Assembly (NCBI RefSeq): GCF_040802235.1
Contig: NC_133156.1
Coordinates: forward strand, 25,129,343 to 25,193,342
Reading direction: 5' to 3'
Length of the DNA stretch: 64,000 nucleotides
From: Manis javanica
Taxonomy: Eukaryota > Chordata > Mammalia > Pholidota > Manidae
In this document: piece by piece, positions 24,565 through 36,399 of the stretch
Layout of the letters: every line of letters begins with the position of its first letter
How positions within the stretch are numbered: the first letter of the stretch is position 1
Made by a program: the position numbers and the translations under genes
The notes under the pieces: generated by a model
What the model saw: the letters and a program-made list of their open reading frames with translations, nothing else
The model's database searches: none
What the model was told of the DNA's origin: nothing

Positions 24565-27399
24565 TTTTTTTTTTTCCTGGGTTTCATAATCATCTCGTCA
24601 GGAATACGTGGGGTTTTTTTCACTATCATTAATCAACAATTATAAGAGCAATATTATAGTTAGTAGACTCCCCACATCATCAAGTTCCCTCCCTACCATA
24701 TACCCTGTTAGTCACTATCTATCAGCATCGTACGATTCTACAGAATCACTCCTTGACTTCTCTACACTACACTGACTTCCACGTGGAACCCTTCCCACAT
24801 TATGGGAGCTAATCTTAATGCCCCCTTTTCACCCTTCTCCTTCCGTTCCCCACCAGCCTTCCTAGGCGCTTACCTTTGCAAAACTGGCGATGGTGGGAGT
24901 CTAGTAAACATAATGTCACCCTGTGTAATTGGAGATTAATGACAATTAAATAAATAAATACATGATAGAACGCAGCAGCCCACTTTTCAAAAGACATGTG
25001 CACCCCTATGTCTATCACAGCACTATTCACAATAGCCAAGCTAACTGTCCATCAGAAGATGAGCAGTGGAATATTACCAGGCCATATGAAGAAAAGAAAT
25101 CCTATCATTTGCAACAACATGGATGGAGCTAGAGGGTATTATGCACAGTGAAATAAACCCAGCGGAGAAAGACAAGTATGAAATGATATCACTAACCTCT
25201 CGAAAAGGAAAACCAAGAGAAACTGAATGAACAGAAGAGCACTAGATTCACAGATCCCAAGAAGACACTAACAGTTACCAAAGGGAAAGGGACTGGGGTG
25301 GATAGTTGAGAATGGAGGGATAATGGGAGAGGGAAAGAAATCATGCATTGCGATGATCACGTATAATGTGGTCAGCAGGGTCACAGGGAGTACTGTACAA
25401 CACAGAGAAGACAAGTAGTGACTCTACAGCATCTTACTATGCTCATGGACATGGACTGCACTGGGGTATCTGCGGGGCATCTTCGTGATGGGGGGAGTCT
25501 AGCAAACATAATGTTACTCATGTAGTTGTATATTAATTACAGATAGACAGACAGTTTGACAGATGGAAAGACAGATTAATAAATCAATGCATACATACGT
25601 ACATACATACATACATAGATTTAAGGAAGACAGAAAGAGAGACAGAATGATAGATTAACAGATAGATTGACAGACAGATAAATATAGACAGATAGAAAGA
25701 CAGATGAATGAATACTTGAATAAATAAATACATATATGAGGAAAAGTATGAAATACAAGAATGAAAGAAACAAGGAAAGCACCAGCCCAGTTTTAAAAAG
25801 ACATGTGCACTCCTATGTTTATCACAGCTCTATTCACAATAGCCAATCTACAATTTCATGAGCTACATTATGGTTCCTACATGCCCCAGATCAAGTCCAC
25901 CCATCATATTCCATCACAGTCACTGTCCTTCAGATTAGCAAGATGCTAGAGAATCACTACTTAAACCCTCTGTACTATACTGACTTTCCCGTGGGACCTC
26001 CCCACACATAAATTGAGCTGATATTAATTCCCCTGCTACATACACCCTTCTCCTTCCCTTCCCAATCAGCCTTCCGAGCCCGTTTTATTTGGTAAATTAG
26101 TGGTGGCGGGAGTCAAGTAAACATAATGATACTCAGGTAGCTCTAGACTAAAGATAAATAAATAAACAATAAGGAAGTAAGTACATACATGAATACATAC
26201 ATACATACATAAAAAATAAATAATAGAATGCAGCAGACCAGTTTGGAAAAGACATGTGCAACCCTATGTTTGTCACAGTACTATACACAATAGCCAAGAT
26301 AAGTGTCCATCAGTAGATGAACAGTGGAATATTATTCAGCCAGATGAAGAAAATCAACCCTACCAATTACAACAACATGGATGGAGCTAGAGGGTATTAT
26401 GCTCAGTGAAATAAGCCATGCAGAACTCAAAAAGAGTCAAATGATTTCACTCACCTGTGGAGTATCAGAAAAAATAAAAAGAGTGTAGGAACAAGACAGT
26501 AGTAGCCTCACCGAACCCAAGAATGGACTCATGGTTACAAAAGGGAATGTGACTGAGGAGGATGGGTTGGAAAGGAGGGAAGAGAGGGAAAATGGGGCAC
26601 TAGAGTAGCACACATTATGTGGGCAGGGGGCAGGCATGGGCAAGGCAGTATAACACAGTGAAGATTACTAGCGCTTCTACAGTGTATTCTTGGGGTAATG
26701 GACATTGACTCTTACAGGCTATGAGGTGGGGAATTGGTAATGGGGGTAGTTTAATAACCATAATGTTGCTCATGGAACTGTTTAGTACTGACACCAAAAT
26801 AAAAAGAAACACACAGTACCTTTGGTCTGGATTCCATTTTACCTGATGCTATCAAGTTGTTCAGTGTCCACCTCACCAGAATCACAGCTGCTCCACTAAG
26901 CATACCCATTCTTTCTCTAGGACAGAGGCACCACTGTGACATCATGGAATTTCCAGGCAACAGTGCTGCTCTTGGAAACTCCACCCCCATATCGGGCACT
27001 GCCCAGCCGTGGGGAGCTGCATCACAAGATGAACAGGGAATATTATTGACCATACATATAGTGATTTCATCATGATTGGAGTGTCTGAACAAAGAAGAAA
27101 CTGAAGGAGAAAACATTAGCAGTCTCACAGAGACCAAGAATGGACTAAAAGTTACCAAAAGGAAAGAGACTGGGGTGGATGGGCAGAAATGGACGGACCC
27201 GGGAGGAGGGAACAATGGGCACATACAATTACCATAAAAAATGTAGAAGGAGGGGCACGTAGAGGGCTGTACAACACAGAGAAGACAAGTAGTGATTCCA
27301 CAGCATCTTACTCTGCTCATGTACAGTGAGTGCAATGGGGTATCTTGGGCTATCTTCGTGATGGCGGCAGAAAACTAAACATAATTTTACTCATGTGAC

Positions 27400-27590
27400 T
27401 GTACATTAATGACAGTAAGATAGACAGCTAGGTTTGTAGGTTGATAGATAAATAATGAGTGAATGAATAAATAAATACATACATAGATACATGTGGAAAG
27501 GATGAAAGGAAGGAAGGAAGGAAGGAAGGAAGGAAGGAAGGAAGGAAGGAAGGAAGGAAGGAAGGAAGGAAGGAAGGAAGGAAGGCAACA
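27400..27590. repeat. Edge-unit simple repeat with long GGAA tract
   Basis: A GATA/AATG/AAAT/ACAT lead-in is followed by about twenty GGAA units, the longest such tract in the array. An antisense poly(Leu-Pro-Ser-Phe) frame over it is a repeat artefact. Confidence 0.9.
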
Positions 27591-27773
27591 GCCCAGTTTT
27601 AAAAAGACATGAGTACCCCTATGTTTATTATAGCACTATTCACAATAACCAATCTACAACTATATGATCCACGTGATGGTAACTACACACCCCACATTAA
27701 GCCCCCACCACATACCCCATTACAGTCACTGTCCATCAGCATAGCAAGATGCTATAGAATCACTACTTGAACT

Positions 27774-28067
27774 ATCCATAATATACAGACCTCTCCGTGG
27801 GATATCCCCACACATTATGTGAGCTCATCTTAATGCACCCTGCCCACCCTTCTCCCTCCCTTCACAACCAGCCTTCCCCTTTTGTAAATTTGTGCCGGGG
27901 GGAGACTAGTAAACATAATGTTACACATGTAATGGAAGATAAATGATAAATAAATATATAAATAGATTGATAGATAAACGAATAAAAGAGTGCAGCAACC
28001 CAGTTTTAATGACACTTGCACCTCTATGTTTATGACAGCACTATTCATAGTAGCCAAGCTATGTGTC
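27774..28067. repeat. Truncated macrosatellite unit 5
   Basis: Follows the unit from the inverted I1 module into the first part of D1 and stops inside the phrase equivalent to ccaagctaagtgtccatcag. It is diverged, with several small deletions relative to units 1-4, as is the adjacent half of unit 4. Confidence 0.85.
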
Positions 28068-28107
28068 CTAGCTTGAAAGAAGTTCTATAGGTAAAATTCT
28101 ACCAAAC
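28068..28107 (+). repeat. 40-bp L1 ORF2 scrap at the array edge
   Basis: The phrase tataggtaaaattctacc aaac resembles the RT-domain stretch of L1 ORF2 (compare 31,350-31,375 in the resident L1). It lies between the array break and the 5' end of the full-length L1. It may be the remains of the pre-insertion site. Assignment is tentative because it is so short. Confidence 0.4.
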
Positions 28108-28925
28108 AGAGTGGTGAGCCAAGATGGTGGCATAAGTAGAGCAGCGGGAATCTCCTCCCAAATCCGCACTCATTTTTTAAAATGCAGCAAATAAAACTCT
28201 TCCTAAAAGAGAGACGAGAAGACACAGGACAACAGCCAGACTACTTCCACACCTGCAAGAACCCAGCACCTCACGAAGGGGGTAAGATACAGGTCCCATC
28301 TCGGTGGGACCTGAGCGCCCCTCAACCCAGCTCCCGGTGTTAGGAGAGGAGTCAGAGCAGGGAGGGAGAGGGAGCCCAGGACTGCTAAACACCCAGTCCT
28401 AGCCACCCACACCAGAGCGCAGACACAGTGCATGCGAGGGGTGCTGGAAACTAGGGAAACAGGACAGTAAGACCTATGAGCAGGTCCCAGCAGCTGATGC
28501 CCTGGGGACAAAGAAAAGCGAGTGCTTTTTGGAAGTCTTATAGGGACAAGTACCCCACTGCTGGACGGAAGCATCCTGGGAAACTTAGTCGAGCAGCAGG
28601 GAATCTGGGGAACTCTGGGCACTCTAACCCCCTGGGCAGCAGGGAGCACAGAGGCCGCTCACAGAGATAAATAGCCTCCTGGCCACTCCCTCACCAATGC
28701 AGTTCCACCATATCGGAGTAGCAGCCGGAGGCAGTCCACGCCCACAGCAACAGTGGAGATAAACTCCATAGAGTCAGGGCAGGAATCAGAGGCTCCATCT
28801 GCATGCAGCTGCCCAGCACAAGCCACTAGAGGTCATTGTTCTCCAAGGAGAGGAAGGCCACAAACCAAGAAGGGACGTTCTCCCAGCCATCACCTGCGCC
28901 AGCTATGCAAACTATCTCTATCGCC
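28108..28925 (+). promoter_or_regulatory. L1 5' UTR with internal promoter region
   Basis: GC-rich relative to the rest of the element, with a YY1-type AAGATGG core at 28,121-28,127. In active L1 this region is an internal promoter. Here it is only a relic, and activity cannot be judged from sequence. Open frames on either strand here are incidental. Confidence 0.7.
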
Positions 28926-29759
28926 ATGAAAAGGCAGAAAAATTTGATACAGAGCAAAATCACAACCCCTGAGAAGGAGATAGTCCTAACCAGTCTTCCT
29001 GAAAAAGAATTCAAAATAAAAATCATAAACATTCTGACGGAGCTGCAGAGAAATACGCAAGAGATAAGTAGGATGATGTCCAGAGGGAGATTACAGAAGT
29101 GAAACAGTCTCTGGAAGGATTATAAGCAGAATGGAAGAGATGCAAGAGGCCATTGATGGACTAGAAACCAGAGAACAGGAATGCATAGAAGCTGATGCAG
29201 AGAGAGAGAAAAGGATCTCCAGGAATGAAACAATATTAAGAGAACTGTGTGACCAATCCAAAAGGAATAATATTCGTATTATAGGGGTACAGAAGAAGAA
29301 GAAAGAGGAAAAGGGATAGAAAGTCTCTTTGAAGAAATAATTGCTGAAAACTTCCCCAAACTGGGGGAGGAAATAATCAAACAGACCATGGAATTACACA
29401 GAACCCCCAACAGAAAGGATCCAAGGAGGACAACACCAAGACACATAGTAATTAAAATGGCAAGGATCAAGGACAAGGACAGAGTTTTAAAGGCAGCTAG
29501 AGAGAAAAAGGTCACCTATAAAGGAAAACCCATCAGGCTAACATCAGACTTCTCGACAGAAACCCTACAGGCCAGAAGAGAATGGCATGATATACTTAAT
29601 GCAATGAAACAGAAGGGCCTTGAACCAAGGACACTGTATCCAGCACAACAATCATTTAAATATGATGGTGGGATTAAAGAATTCCCAGACAAGCAAAAGC
29701 TGAGGGAATTTGATTCCCACAAACCATCTCTACAGGGCATCCTACAGGGACTGCTCTAG
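28926..29759 (+). pseudogene. L1 ORF1 (RNA-binding chaperone) remnant, frameshifted
   Basis: L1 ORF1p is a trimeric nucleic-acid chaperone that packages L1 RNA. The start was set at the ATG in gccatgaaaaggcag, giving MKRQKNL. The order is a Glu/Lys/Arg-rich coiled-coil part (about 29,000-29,250), then the RRM and C-terminal parts with RIIGV, PRHIVIKMAR, REKKVTYKGKPIRLTSDFS and ARREWHDI, ending at TAG 29,757. At least two frame changes lie near 29,095-29,130 and another near 29,290-29,330. Length without these breaks fits ORF1 (about 280 codons). It is non-functional as it stands. Confidence 0.88.
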
Positions 29760-29952
29760 ATGGGAGCACCCCTAAAAAGAGCACAGAACAAAACACACAA
29801 CATATGAAGAATGGAGGAGGAGGAATAAGAAGGGAGAGAAGAAAAGAATCTCCAGAGTGTATATAACAGCTCAATAAGCGAGCTAAGATAGGCAGTAAGA
29901 TACTAAAGAAGCTAACCTTGAATCTTTGGTAACCACGAATCTAAAGCCTGCA

Positions 29953-32900
29953 ATGGCATTAAGTACATATCTCTCAATAGTCACCCTAAATGTAAATGGA
30001 CTTAATGCACCAATCAAAAGACACAGAGTAATAGAACGGATAAAAAAGCAAGACCCATCTATATGCTGCTTACAAGACACTCACCTTAAACCCAAAGACA
30101 AGCACAGACTAAAAGTCAAGGGATGGAAAAACATATTTCAGGCAAGCAACAGTGAGAAGAAAGCAGGGGTTGCAGTACTAATATCAGACAAAATAGACTT
30201 CAAAACAAAGAAAGTAACAAGAGATAAAGAAGGACACTACATAATGATAAAGGGCTCAGTCCAACAAGAGGATATAACCATTATAAACATATATGCACCC
30301 AATACAGGAGCACCAATATACGTGAAACAAATACTAACAGAATTAAAGGAGGAAATAGAATGCAATGCATTCATTTTAGGAGACTTCAACACACCATTCA
30401 CTCCAAAGGACAGATCCACCAGACAGAAAATAAGTAAGGACACAGAGGCACTGAAGAACACACTAGAACAGATGGACCTAATAGACATCTATAGAACTCT
30501 ACACCCAAAAGCAACAGGATACACATTCTTCTCAAGTGCACATGGAACATTCTCCAGAATAGACCACATACTAGCTCACAAAAAGAGCCTCAGTAAATTC
30601 CAAAATATTGCAATTCTACCAACCAATTTTTCAGACCACAAAGGTATAAAAGTAGAAATAAATTCTACAAAGAAAACAAAAAGGCTCACAAACACATGGA
30701 GGCTTAACAACATGCTACTAAATAATCAATGGATCAATGAACAAATCAAAATAGAGATCAAGGAATAAATAGAAACAAATGACAACAACAACACAAAGCC
30801 CCAACTTCTGTGGGACACAGCGAAAGCAGTCTTAAGAGGAAAGTATATAGCAATCCAGGCACACTTGAAGAAGGAAGAACAATCCCAAATGAATAGTCTA
30901 ACATCACAATTATCGAAACTGGAAAAAGAAGAACAAATGAGGCCTAAAGTCAGCAGAAGGAGGGACATAATAAAGATCAGAGAAGAATAAAACAATAGCA
31001 AAAATCAATGAAACCAAGAGCTGGTTCTTTGAGAAAATAAACAAAATAGATAAGCCTCTAGCCCAACTTAATAAGAGAAAAAGAGAATCAACACAAATCA
31101 ACATAATCAGAAATGAGAATGGAAAAATCACAACAGACTCCACAGAAATACAAAGAATTATTAAAGACTACTATGAAAACCTATATGCCAACAAGCTGGA
31201 AAACCTAGAAGAAATGGACAACTTCCCAGAAAAATACAACCTCCCAAGACTGTCCAAGGAAGAAACACAAACGTTAAACAAACCAATTACGAGCAAAGAA
31301 ATTGAAACGGTAATCAAAAAACTACCCAAGAACAAAACCCCGGGGCTGGACGGATTTACCTCGGAATTTTATCAGACACACAGAGAAGACATAGTACCCA
31401 TTCTCCTTAAAGTGTTCCACAAAATAGAAGAGGAGGGAATACTCCCAAACTCATTCTATGAAGCCAACATCACCCTAATATCAAAACCAGGTAAAGACCC
31501 CACCAAAATAGAAAATTACAGATGACTGTAGATGCAAAAATACACAATAAAATATTAGCAAACAGAATTCAACAGTATATCAAAAGTATCATACACCATG
31601 GCCAATGGGATTCATCCCAGGGATGCAAGGATGGTACAACATTCGAAAATCCATCAACATCATCCACCACATCAACAAAAAGAAAGACAAAAACCACATG
31701 ATCATCTCTATAGATGCTGAAAAAGCACTTGACAAAATTCAACATCCATTCATGATAAAAACTCTCAGCAAAATGGGAATAGAGGGCAAGTACCTCAACA
31801 TAATAAAGGCCATATATGATAAACCCACAGCCAGCATTATACTGAACGGTAAGAAGCTGAAAGCATTTCCTCTGAGATCGGGAACAAGACAGGGATGCCC
31901 ACTCTCTCCACTGTTATTTAACATAGTACTGGAGGTCCTAGCCATGGCAATCAGACAAAACAAATAAATACAAGGAACCCAGATTGGTAAAGAAGAAGTT
32001 AAACTGTCACTATTTGCAGATGATATGATACTGTACATAAAAAACCCTAAAGACTCCACTCCAAAACTACTAGAACTGATATCAGAATACAGCAAAGTTG
32101 CAGGATACAAAATTAACACACAGAAATCTGTAGCTTTCCTATACACTAACAATGAATCAATAGAAAGAGAAATCAGGAAAACAATTCCATTCACCATTGC
32201 ATCAAAATGAATAAAATACCTAGGAATAAACCTAACCAAAGAAGTGAAAGGCTTATCCTCTGAAAACTACAAGTCACTCCTAAGAAAACTTAAAGGGGAC
32301 ACTAATAAATGGAAACTCATCCCATGCTCATGGCTAGGAAGAATTAATATTGTCAAAATGACCATCCTGCCCAAAGCAATATACAGATTTGATGCAATCC
32401 CTCTCAAATTACCAGCAACATTCGTCAATGAATTGGAACAAATAATTCAAAAATTCATATGGAAACACCAAAGACCCCGAATAGCCAAAGCAATCCTGAA
32501 AAAGAAGAATAAAGTAGGGGGTATCTCACTCCCCAACTTCAAGCTCCACTACAAAGCCATAGTAATCAAGACAATTTGGTACTGGCACAAGAACAGAGCC
32601 ACAGACCAGTGGAACAGATTAGAGACTCCATAAATTAACCCAAACATATATGGTCAATTAATATTTGATAAAGGAGCCATGGACATACAATGGCAAAATG
32701 ACAGTTTCGTCAACAGATGGTGCAGGCAAACCTGGACAGCTACATGTAGGAGAATGAAACTGGACCACTGTCTAACCCCATATACAAAGGTAAACTCAAA
32801 ATGGATCAAAGACCTGAATGTAAGTCATGAAACCATTAAACTCTTGGAAAAAAACATAGGCAAAAACCTTTTAGACATAAACATGAGTGACCTCTTCTTG

Positions 32901-33734
32901 AACATATCTCCCCAGGCAAGGAAAACAACAGCAAAAATGAGTAAGTGGGACTACATTAAGCTGAAAAGCTTCTGTACAGTGAAAGTCACCATCAATAGAA
33001 CAAAAAGGACCCCTACAGTATGGGAGAATATATTTGAAAATGACAGATCCGATAAAGGCTTGACTTCCAGAATATAGAAAGAGCTCACATGCCTCAACAA
33101 ACAAAAAACAAATAACCCGATTAAAAAATGGGCAGAGGAACTGAACAGACCGTTCTCTAAAAAAGAAATACAGATGGCCAACAGACACATGAAAACATGC
33201 TCCACATCGCTAATTATCAGAGAAATGCAAATTAAAACTACAATGAGGTATCACCTCACACCAGTAAGGATAGCTGCCATCCAAAAGACAAACAACAACA
33301 AATGTCGGCGAGGCTGTGGAGAAAGGGGAACCATCCTACACTGCTGGTGGGAATGTAAATTAGTTCAACCATTGTGGAAAGCAGTATGAAGGTTCATCAA
33401 AATGCTCAACACAGACCTACCATTTGACCCAGGAATTCCACTCCTAGGAATTTACCCTAAGAATACAGCAATCAAGTCTGAGAAAGACAGACGCACCCCT
33501 ATGTTTATCGCAGCACTATTTACAATAGCCAAGAATTGGAGGCAACCTAAATGTCCATCGGTAGATGTATGGATAAAGAAGATGTGGTACATATACACAA
33601 TGGAATACTACTCAGCCATAAGAAGTGGAAAAATCCAACCATTTGCAGCAACATGGATGGAGCTGGAGAGTATTATGCTCAGTGAAATAAGCCAAGCGGA
33701 GAAAGAGAAATACCAAATGATTTCACTCATCTGA
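29953..33734 (+). pseudogene. L1 ORF2 (endonuclease-reverse transcriptase) remnant
   Basis: ORF2p nicks target DNA and primes reverse transcription there. The start is the ATG at 29,953 (MALSTYLSIVTLNVNGLNAP). The endonuclease domain shows CCLQDTHL, IYAPNTGAP, LGDFNTPF, RIDHILAHK and SDHKGIK. The RT domain shows [20 protein letters not shown] and the catalytic FADDMILY (about 32,016). Near 31,520 a short deletion removes sequence after ENYR. The frame changes between 30,768 and 31,214 and again near 31,525-31,605. Stops interrupt it at 30,766, 31,965, 32,208, 32,631, 33,075 and 33,387. The natural end is TGA 33,732. Total length fits a complete ORF2. Confidence 0.92.
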
Positions 33735-34068
33735 GGAGTATAGGAACAAAGGAAAAACTGAAGGAACAAAACAGCAGCAGAATTACAGAACCCAAAAATG
33801 GACTAACAGGTACCAAAGGGAAAGGAACTGGGGAGGATGGGTGGGCAGGGAGGGATAAGGGGGGGGAAGAAGAAGGGGGGTATTAAGATTAGCATGCATG
33901 GGGGGGAGGGAGAAAGGGGAGGGTGGGCTGCACAACACAGAGAGGACAAGTAGTGACTCTACCACATTTTGCTAAGCTGATGGACAGTAACCGTAATGTG
34001 GTTGTTAGGGGGGACCTGATATAGGGGAGAGCATAGTAAACATAGTATTCTTCAGGTAAGTGTAGATT
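33735..34068 (+). repeat. L1 3' UTR with G-rich tract
   Basis: Contains purine-rich runs of five to eight G (33,860-33,925), typical of L1 3' UTR polypurine tracts and capable of forming G-quadruplexes. This is the intact direct reference for the D (direct) and I (inverted) modules of the array. Confidence 0.85.
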
Positions 34069-34103
34069 AAAAATTTAAAAAAAAAAGAAAGAAAGAAAGA
34101 AAA
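34069..34103 (+). repeat. L1 A-rich tail grading into a (GAAA)n run
   Basis: The A-run is followed by GAAA units. The same GAAA-then-GGGGG join occurs at 35,935-35,960 before the second retroposon copy. Confidence 0.8.
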
Positions 34104-34589
34104 GGGGGATTACTCCTTAACAGGATAAAACTATTGGTAAATCAAAGATCAACGCATGCTTTAAATATCCTTAATGTTGATCACTTAAAGGGTGTCAGAT
34201 GATCAGCTATGGAGGTACTCTTTTCTGATAATATTCCTTTCTCTTAATTAAAAAAAAAAAAAAAAAAAGCAGTTACTGTGTGCTGACCTCCAATGAGTTC
34301 TGCACAGTGGTATAGAGGGCATGTCAAAGTGTGGGCAAAGGGTCTGTTTGTTTCTACGCAGAAGATCAAGGCCTAGCTTGGATACCCAGAAAATGAACTA
34401 AGATACGATATGAGGAGGAGCTTCCGGCATCAGCACTCTCTGGAGGACTCGTGCCGGGGGATGATCATCAAAAAGCCTCCACAGGGATCCGGACGATGCT
34501 GCGGTTGTGGCTGCATCCAGCCCACCATCTCCTGGACTTGCCATAAGAAGGAGGAGGGAGATGTCTAGGCTGGCATGTGCATACAGTGA

Positions 34590-34948
34590 GACAACGAATT
34601 TGACTGGATCTGTACTGTTGGAACTCAACCAGGAGTTGGGAGGGGTGCAAGTTGTAGCACCCCAAAATCTCATGACTATAGACTATCTATGGTTAAAAGA
34701 ACATATGGGATGTGAACAGATCCCAGAAATGGGCTGCTTTAATTTGTCTGATGGTTCAAGTACAGTTGGAAAATATCCATCATATCATAGATAAATTTTC
34801 ACAAATGCCTAGGGTGCCTAAATGGTTTTCTTGGCTTCACTGGAGATGGCTGGTAATTATAGATTTGCTTTGTTTATGTCACCGTATTGCTATTATGTCA
34901 ATATGTGTGTGCAAATTAGTTAGTAGTTTAAAACCTATACATACTTAA
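34590..34948 (+). pseudogene. Retroviral env TM-like remnant in copy A
   Basis: Fragments resemble the ectodomain end of a retroviral transmembrane envelope subunit: a heptad-like stretch, a Cys-containing loop (CEQIPEMGC), then a Trp-rich membrane-proximal motif (WFSWLHWRW) and a hydrophobic segment. A deletion near 34,750-34,760 changes the frame between the loop and the Trp-rich part, relative to copy B. It has no surface subunit, no signal peptide and no fusion peptide, so it is non-functional. The retrovirus class is not determined. Confidence 0.55.
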
Positions 34949-35585
34949 GGTACTATACAAGAAGATATGTCAAAGAAATAATCAATCCTCCCAAGTTTCC
35001 TTCATATGCTACATCTATAGCTTTTCTTCTTCCTTCCTAATTACAAACTTTAAATAGAATTCGTGCCTCATATCGAATTTACCGAGTATCATAATTCCTC
35101 CAGATGGTAAAGATACCTCGAGACAAGTGCTGGGCATAGAAGCCACAGTGCATAAATCTGCAAAGAAGTAAAAAGCTAACCTTTGCAAACAATATGGCTT
35201 CTCTCTCACTTACTAACTTTACATTTCCCTGTATGGCCCCGGAAGATGACTGGTTAGCCAGAGACGGGTAAGATTCCTCAAGGGAGGAACAACCTAAGAC
35301 AGGCACAGTCGCAGCGGGGCCATCAGGTGAGAATTTGGGGATCAACAGAGGTGAGGCTCAGAACCTCACCCCCCCTGCTTTGAGAGAAATCTTCTGCATC
35401 CGTGGATGTCTTGCTGCCCTTGTCTAGCCTGGATTAATACTTAGTCCATAGGCACACACCTGATCATCTGATCATCTACATTTGCCTTCTTACAGCACTA
35501 AACTATGTTTTCTACCTTTATCTTGCATCTACCTACCACTTCAGCATTTTATTAAAAATAAAAATAATAATAATAATAGGAGAAA

Positions 35586-35908
35586 TGTGGGATCAACATA
35601 TAAATCAAGTACAAAAATCAAATGAATATTCATATTTGACCTGATGGTTTATAGGTCATATTGCATGATCAAAACCGAAAGTTTCTGTGATGACTGCCCT
35701 TGTACTGTTCACCATGTAAGAATTTATTCACTCTGTAAGAATTCGTTCACCATGTAAGAACTTGTTCGTTATGCTTCAGAAGATTGGAGACTGACGAGAA
35801 TTAGGCTTGAGATGGATTAATGATTGTACATTGAGCATTGACCCCCCTATACTGAATTTTATTGTTGTTAACAACCATTTGATCAATAAATATGAGAGAT
35901 GCCCTCTC
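35586..35908 (+). repeat. LTR (U3-R) of copy A, ending at the polyadenylation site
   Basis: Starts TGTGGGATCAAC after a purine-rich aggagaaa, as expected for an LTR next to its polypurine tract. Contains three near-repeats of caccatgtaagaa-type sequence (about 35,710-35,765) and AATAAA at about 35,885, and ends gccctctc before poly(A). Confidence 0.72.
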
Positions 35909-36399
35909 AAAAAAAAAAAAAAAAAAAAAAAAAAGAAAGAAAGAAAGAAAGAAAAGGGGGATTTTCCTTGATAGTATTAAACTATTGGTAAATCAAACAT
36001 CAACGCCTGCTTTAAATATCCTTAATGTTGATCACTTAAAGGGTGTCAGATGATCAGCTATGGAGGTACTCTTTTCTGATAATATTCCTTTCTTCTTAAT
36101 AAAAAATAAAAAGCAGTCCCTGTGTGCTGACCTCCAATGAGTTCTGCACAGTGGCATAGAGGGCATGCCAAAGTGTGGGCAAAGGGTCTGTTCGTTTCTA
36201 TGCAGAAGATCAAGGCCTAGCTTGGATACCCAGAAAATGAACTAAGATATGATATGAGGAGGAGCTTCCGGCATCAGCACTCTCTGGAGGACTTGTGCCA
36301 GGGGGACAATCATCAAAAAGCCTCCACAGGGATCTGGGCGATGCTGCGGTTGTGGCTGCATCCACCCTACCGTCTCCTGGACTTGCCATTGGAATGAGG

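Larger units (their letters stand above)
20786..27773. repeat. Macrosatellite unit 4, right half diverged
   Basis: The first half, to roughly 23,400, is as close to unit 1 as units 2 and 3 are. From there on substitutions and small indels accumulate, most visibly at 25,500-26,250 and 26,590-27,600. The CGG tract has 9 repeats followed by AGG, and the GGAA run is the longest in the array. This is the pattern expected for an edge unit that no longer exchanges with the interior of the array. Confidence 0.92.
1..28067. repeat. Macrosatellite array, ~6.93-kb unit, four full periods plus a truncated fifth
   Basis: The same sequence recurs head to tail with spacings of 6,935, 6,918, 6,932 and 6,988 bp, measured from identical landmarks at 1, 6,936, 13,854, 20,786 and 27,774. 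Single-base differences and microsatellite length changes distinguish every unit, so it is not a copied assembly block. The unit is built mainly of L1 3'-end modules in both orientations of the 3' UTR, tetranucleotide runs, one L1M fragment, one CpG-rich segment and one unique segment. The left end lies outside the window. The right end is a sharp break near 28,067, after which sequence no longer follows the unit. I do not recognise this satellite as a named family. Confidence 0.95.
28108..34103 (+). mobile_element. Near full-length, inactive L1 LINE retrotransposon
   Basis: About 6.0 kb in canonical L1 order: 5' UTR, ORF1, short spacer, ORF2, G-rich 3' UTR, A-rich tail. The 5' end is placed just before gagccaagatgg, whose AAGATGG core is the YY1-type site found at the start of many mammalian L1 5' UTRs. 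Both ORFs carry frameshifts and stops, so the element cannot move itself. I see no convincing target-site duplication; the tail runs into a GAAA repeat shared with the following retroposon. It belongs to the same broad L1 lineage as the array modules but is much less decayed. Confidence 0.92.
34104..35934 (+). mobile_element. ERV-derived poly(A) retroposon, copy A (env-like tail + 3' LTR)
   Basis: Order: a 144-bp leader beginning ggggga, an internal A-run (34,249-34,268), a region with decayed envelope transmembrane-subunit coding sequence, a long 3' non-coding stretch, a polypurine-like aggagaaa, then an LTR beginning TGTGGGATC that stops about 20 bp after AATAAA and runs directly into poly(A) (35,909-35,934). 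An ERV provirus would continue into U5 or host DNA here. A poly(A) tail instead indicates reverse transcription of a polyadenylated transcript, most likely by L1 machinery. The layout parallels primate SVA SINE-R, but the sequence is not SVA as far as I can tell. Confidence 0.78.

Noticed and set aside
27508-27586. CRISPR-like regular repeat
   Set aside because: It is a simple GGAA microsatellite with no spacers, in a mammalian context.
1-28067. Possibility that the tandem units are an assembly duplication
   Set aside because: Units differ by scattered substitutions, CGG and GGAA repeat numbers and small indels, and unit 4 is partly diverged.
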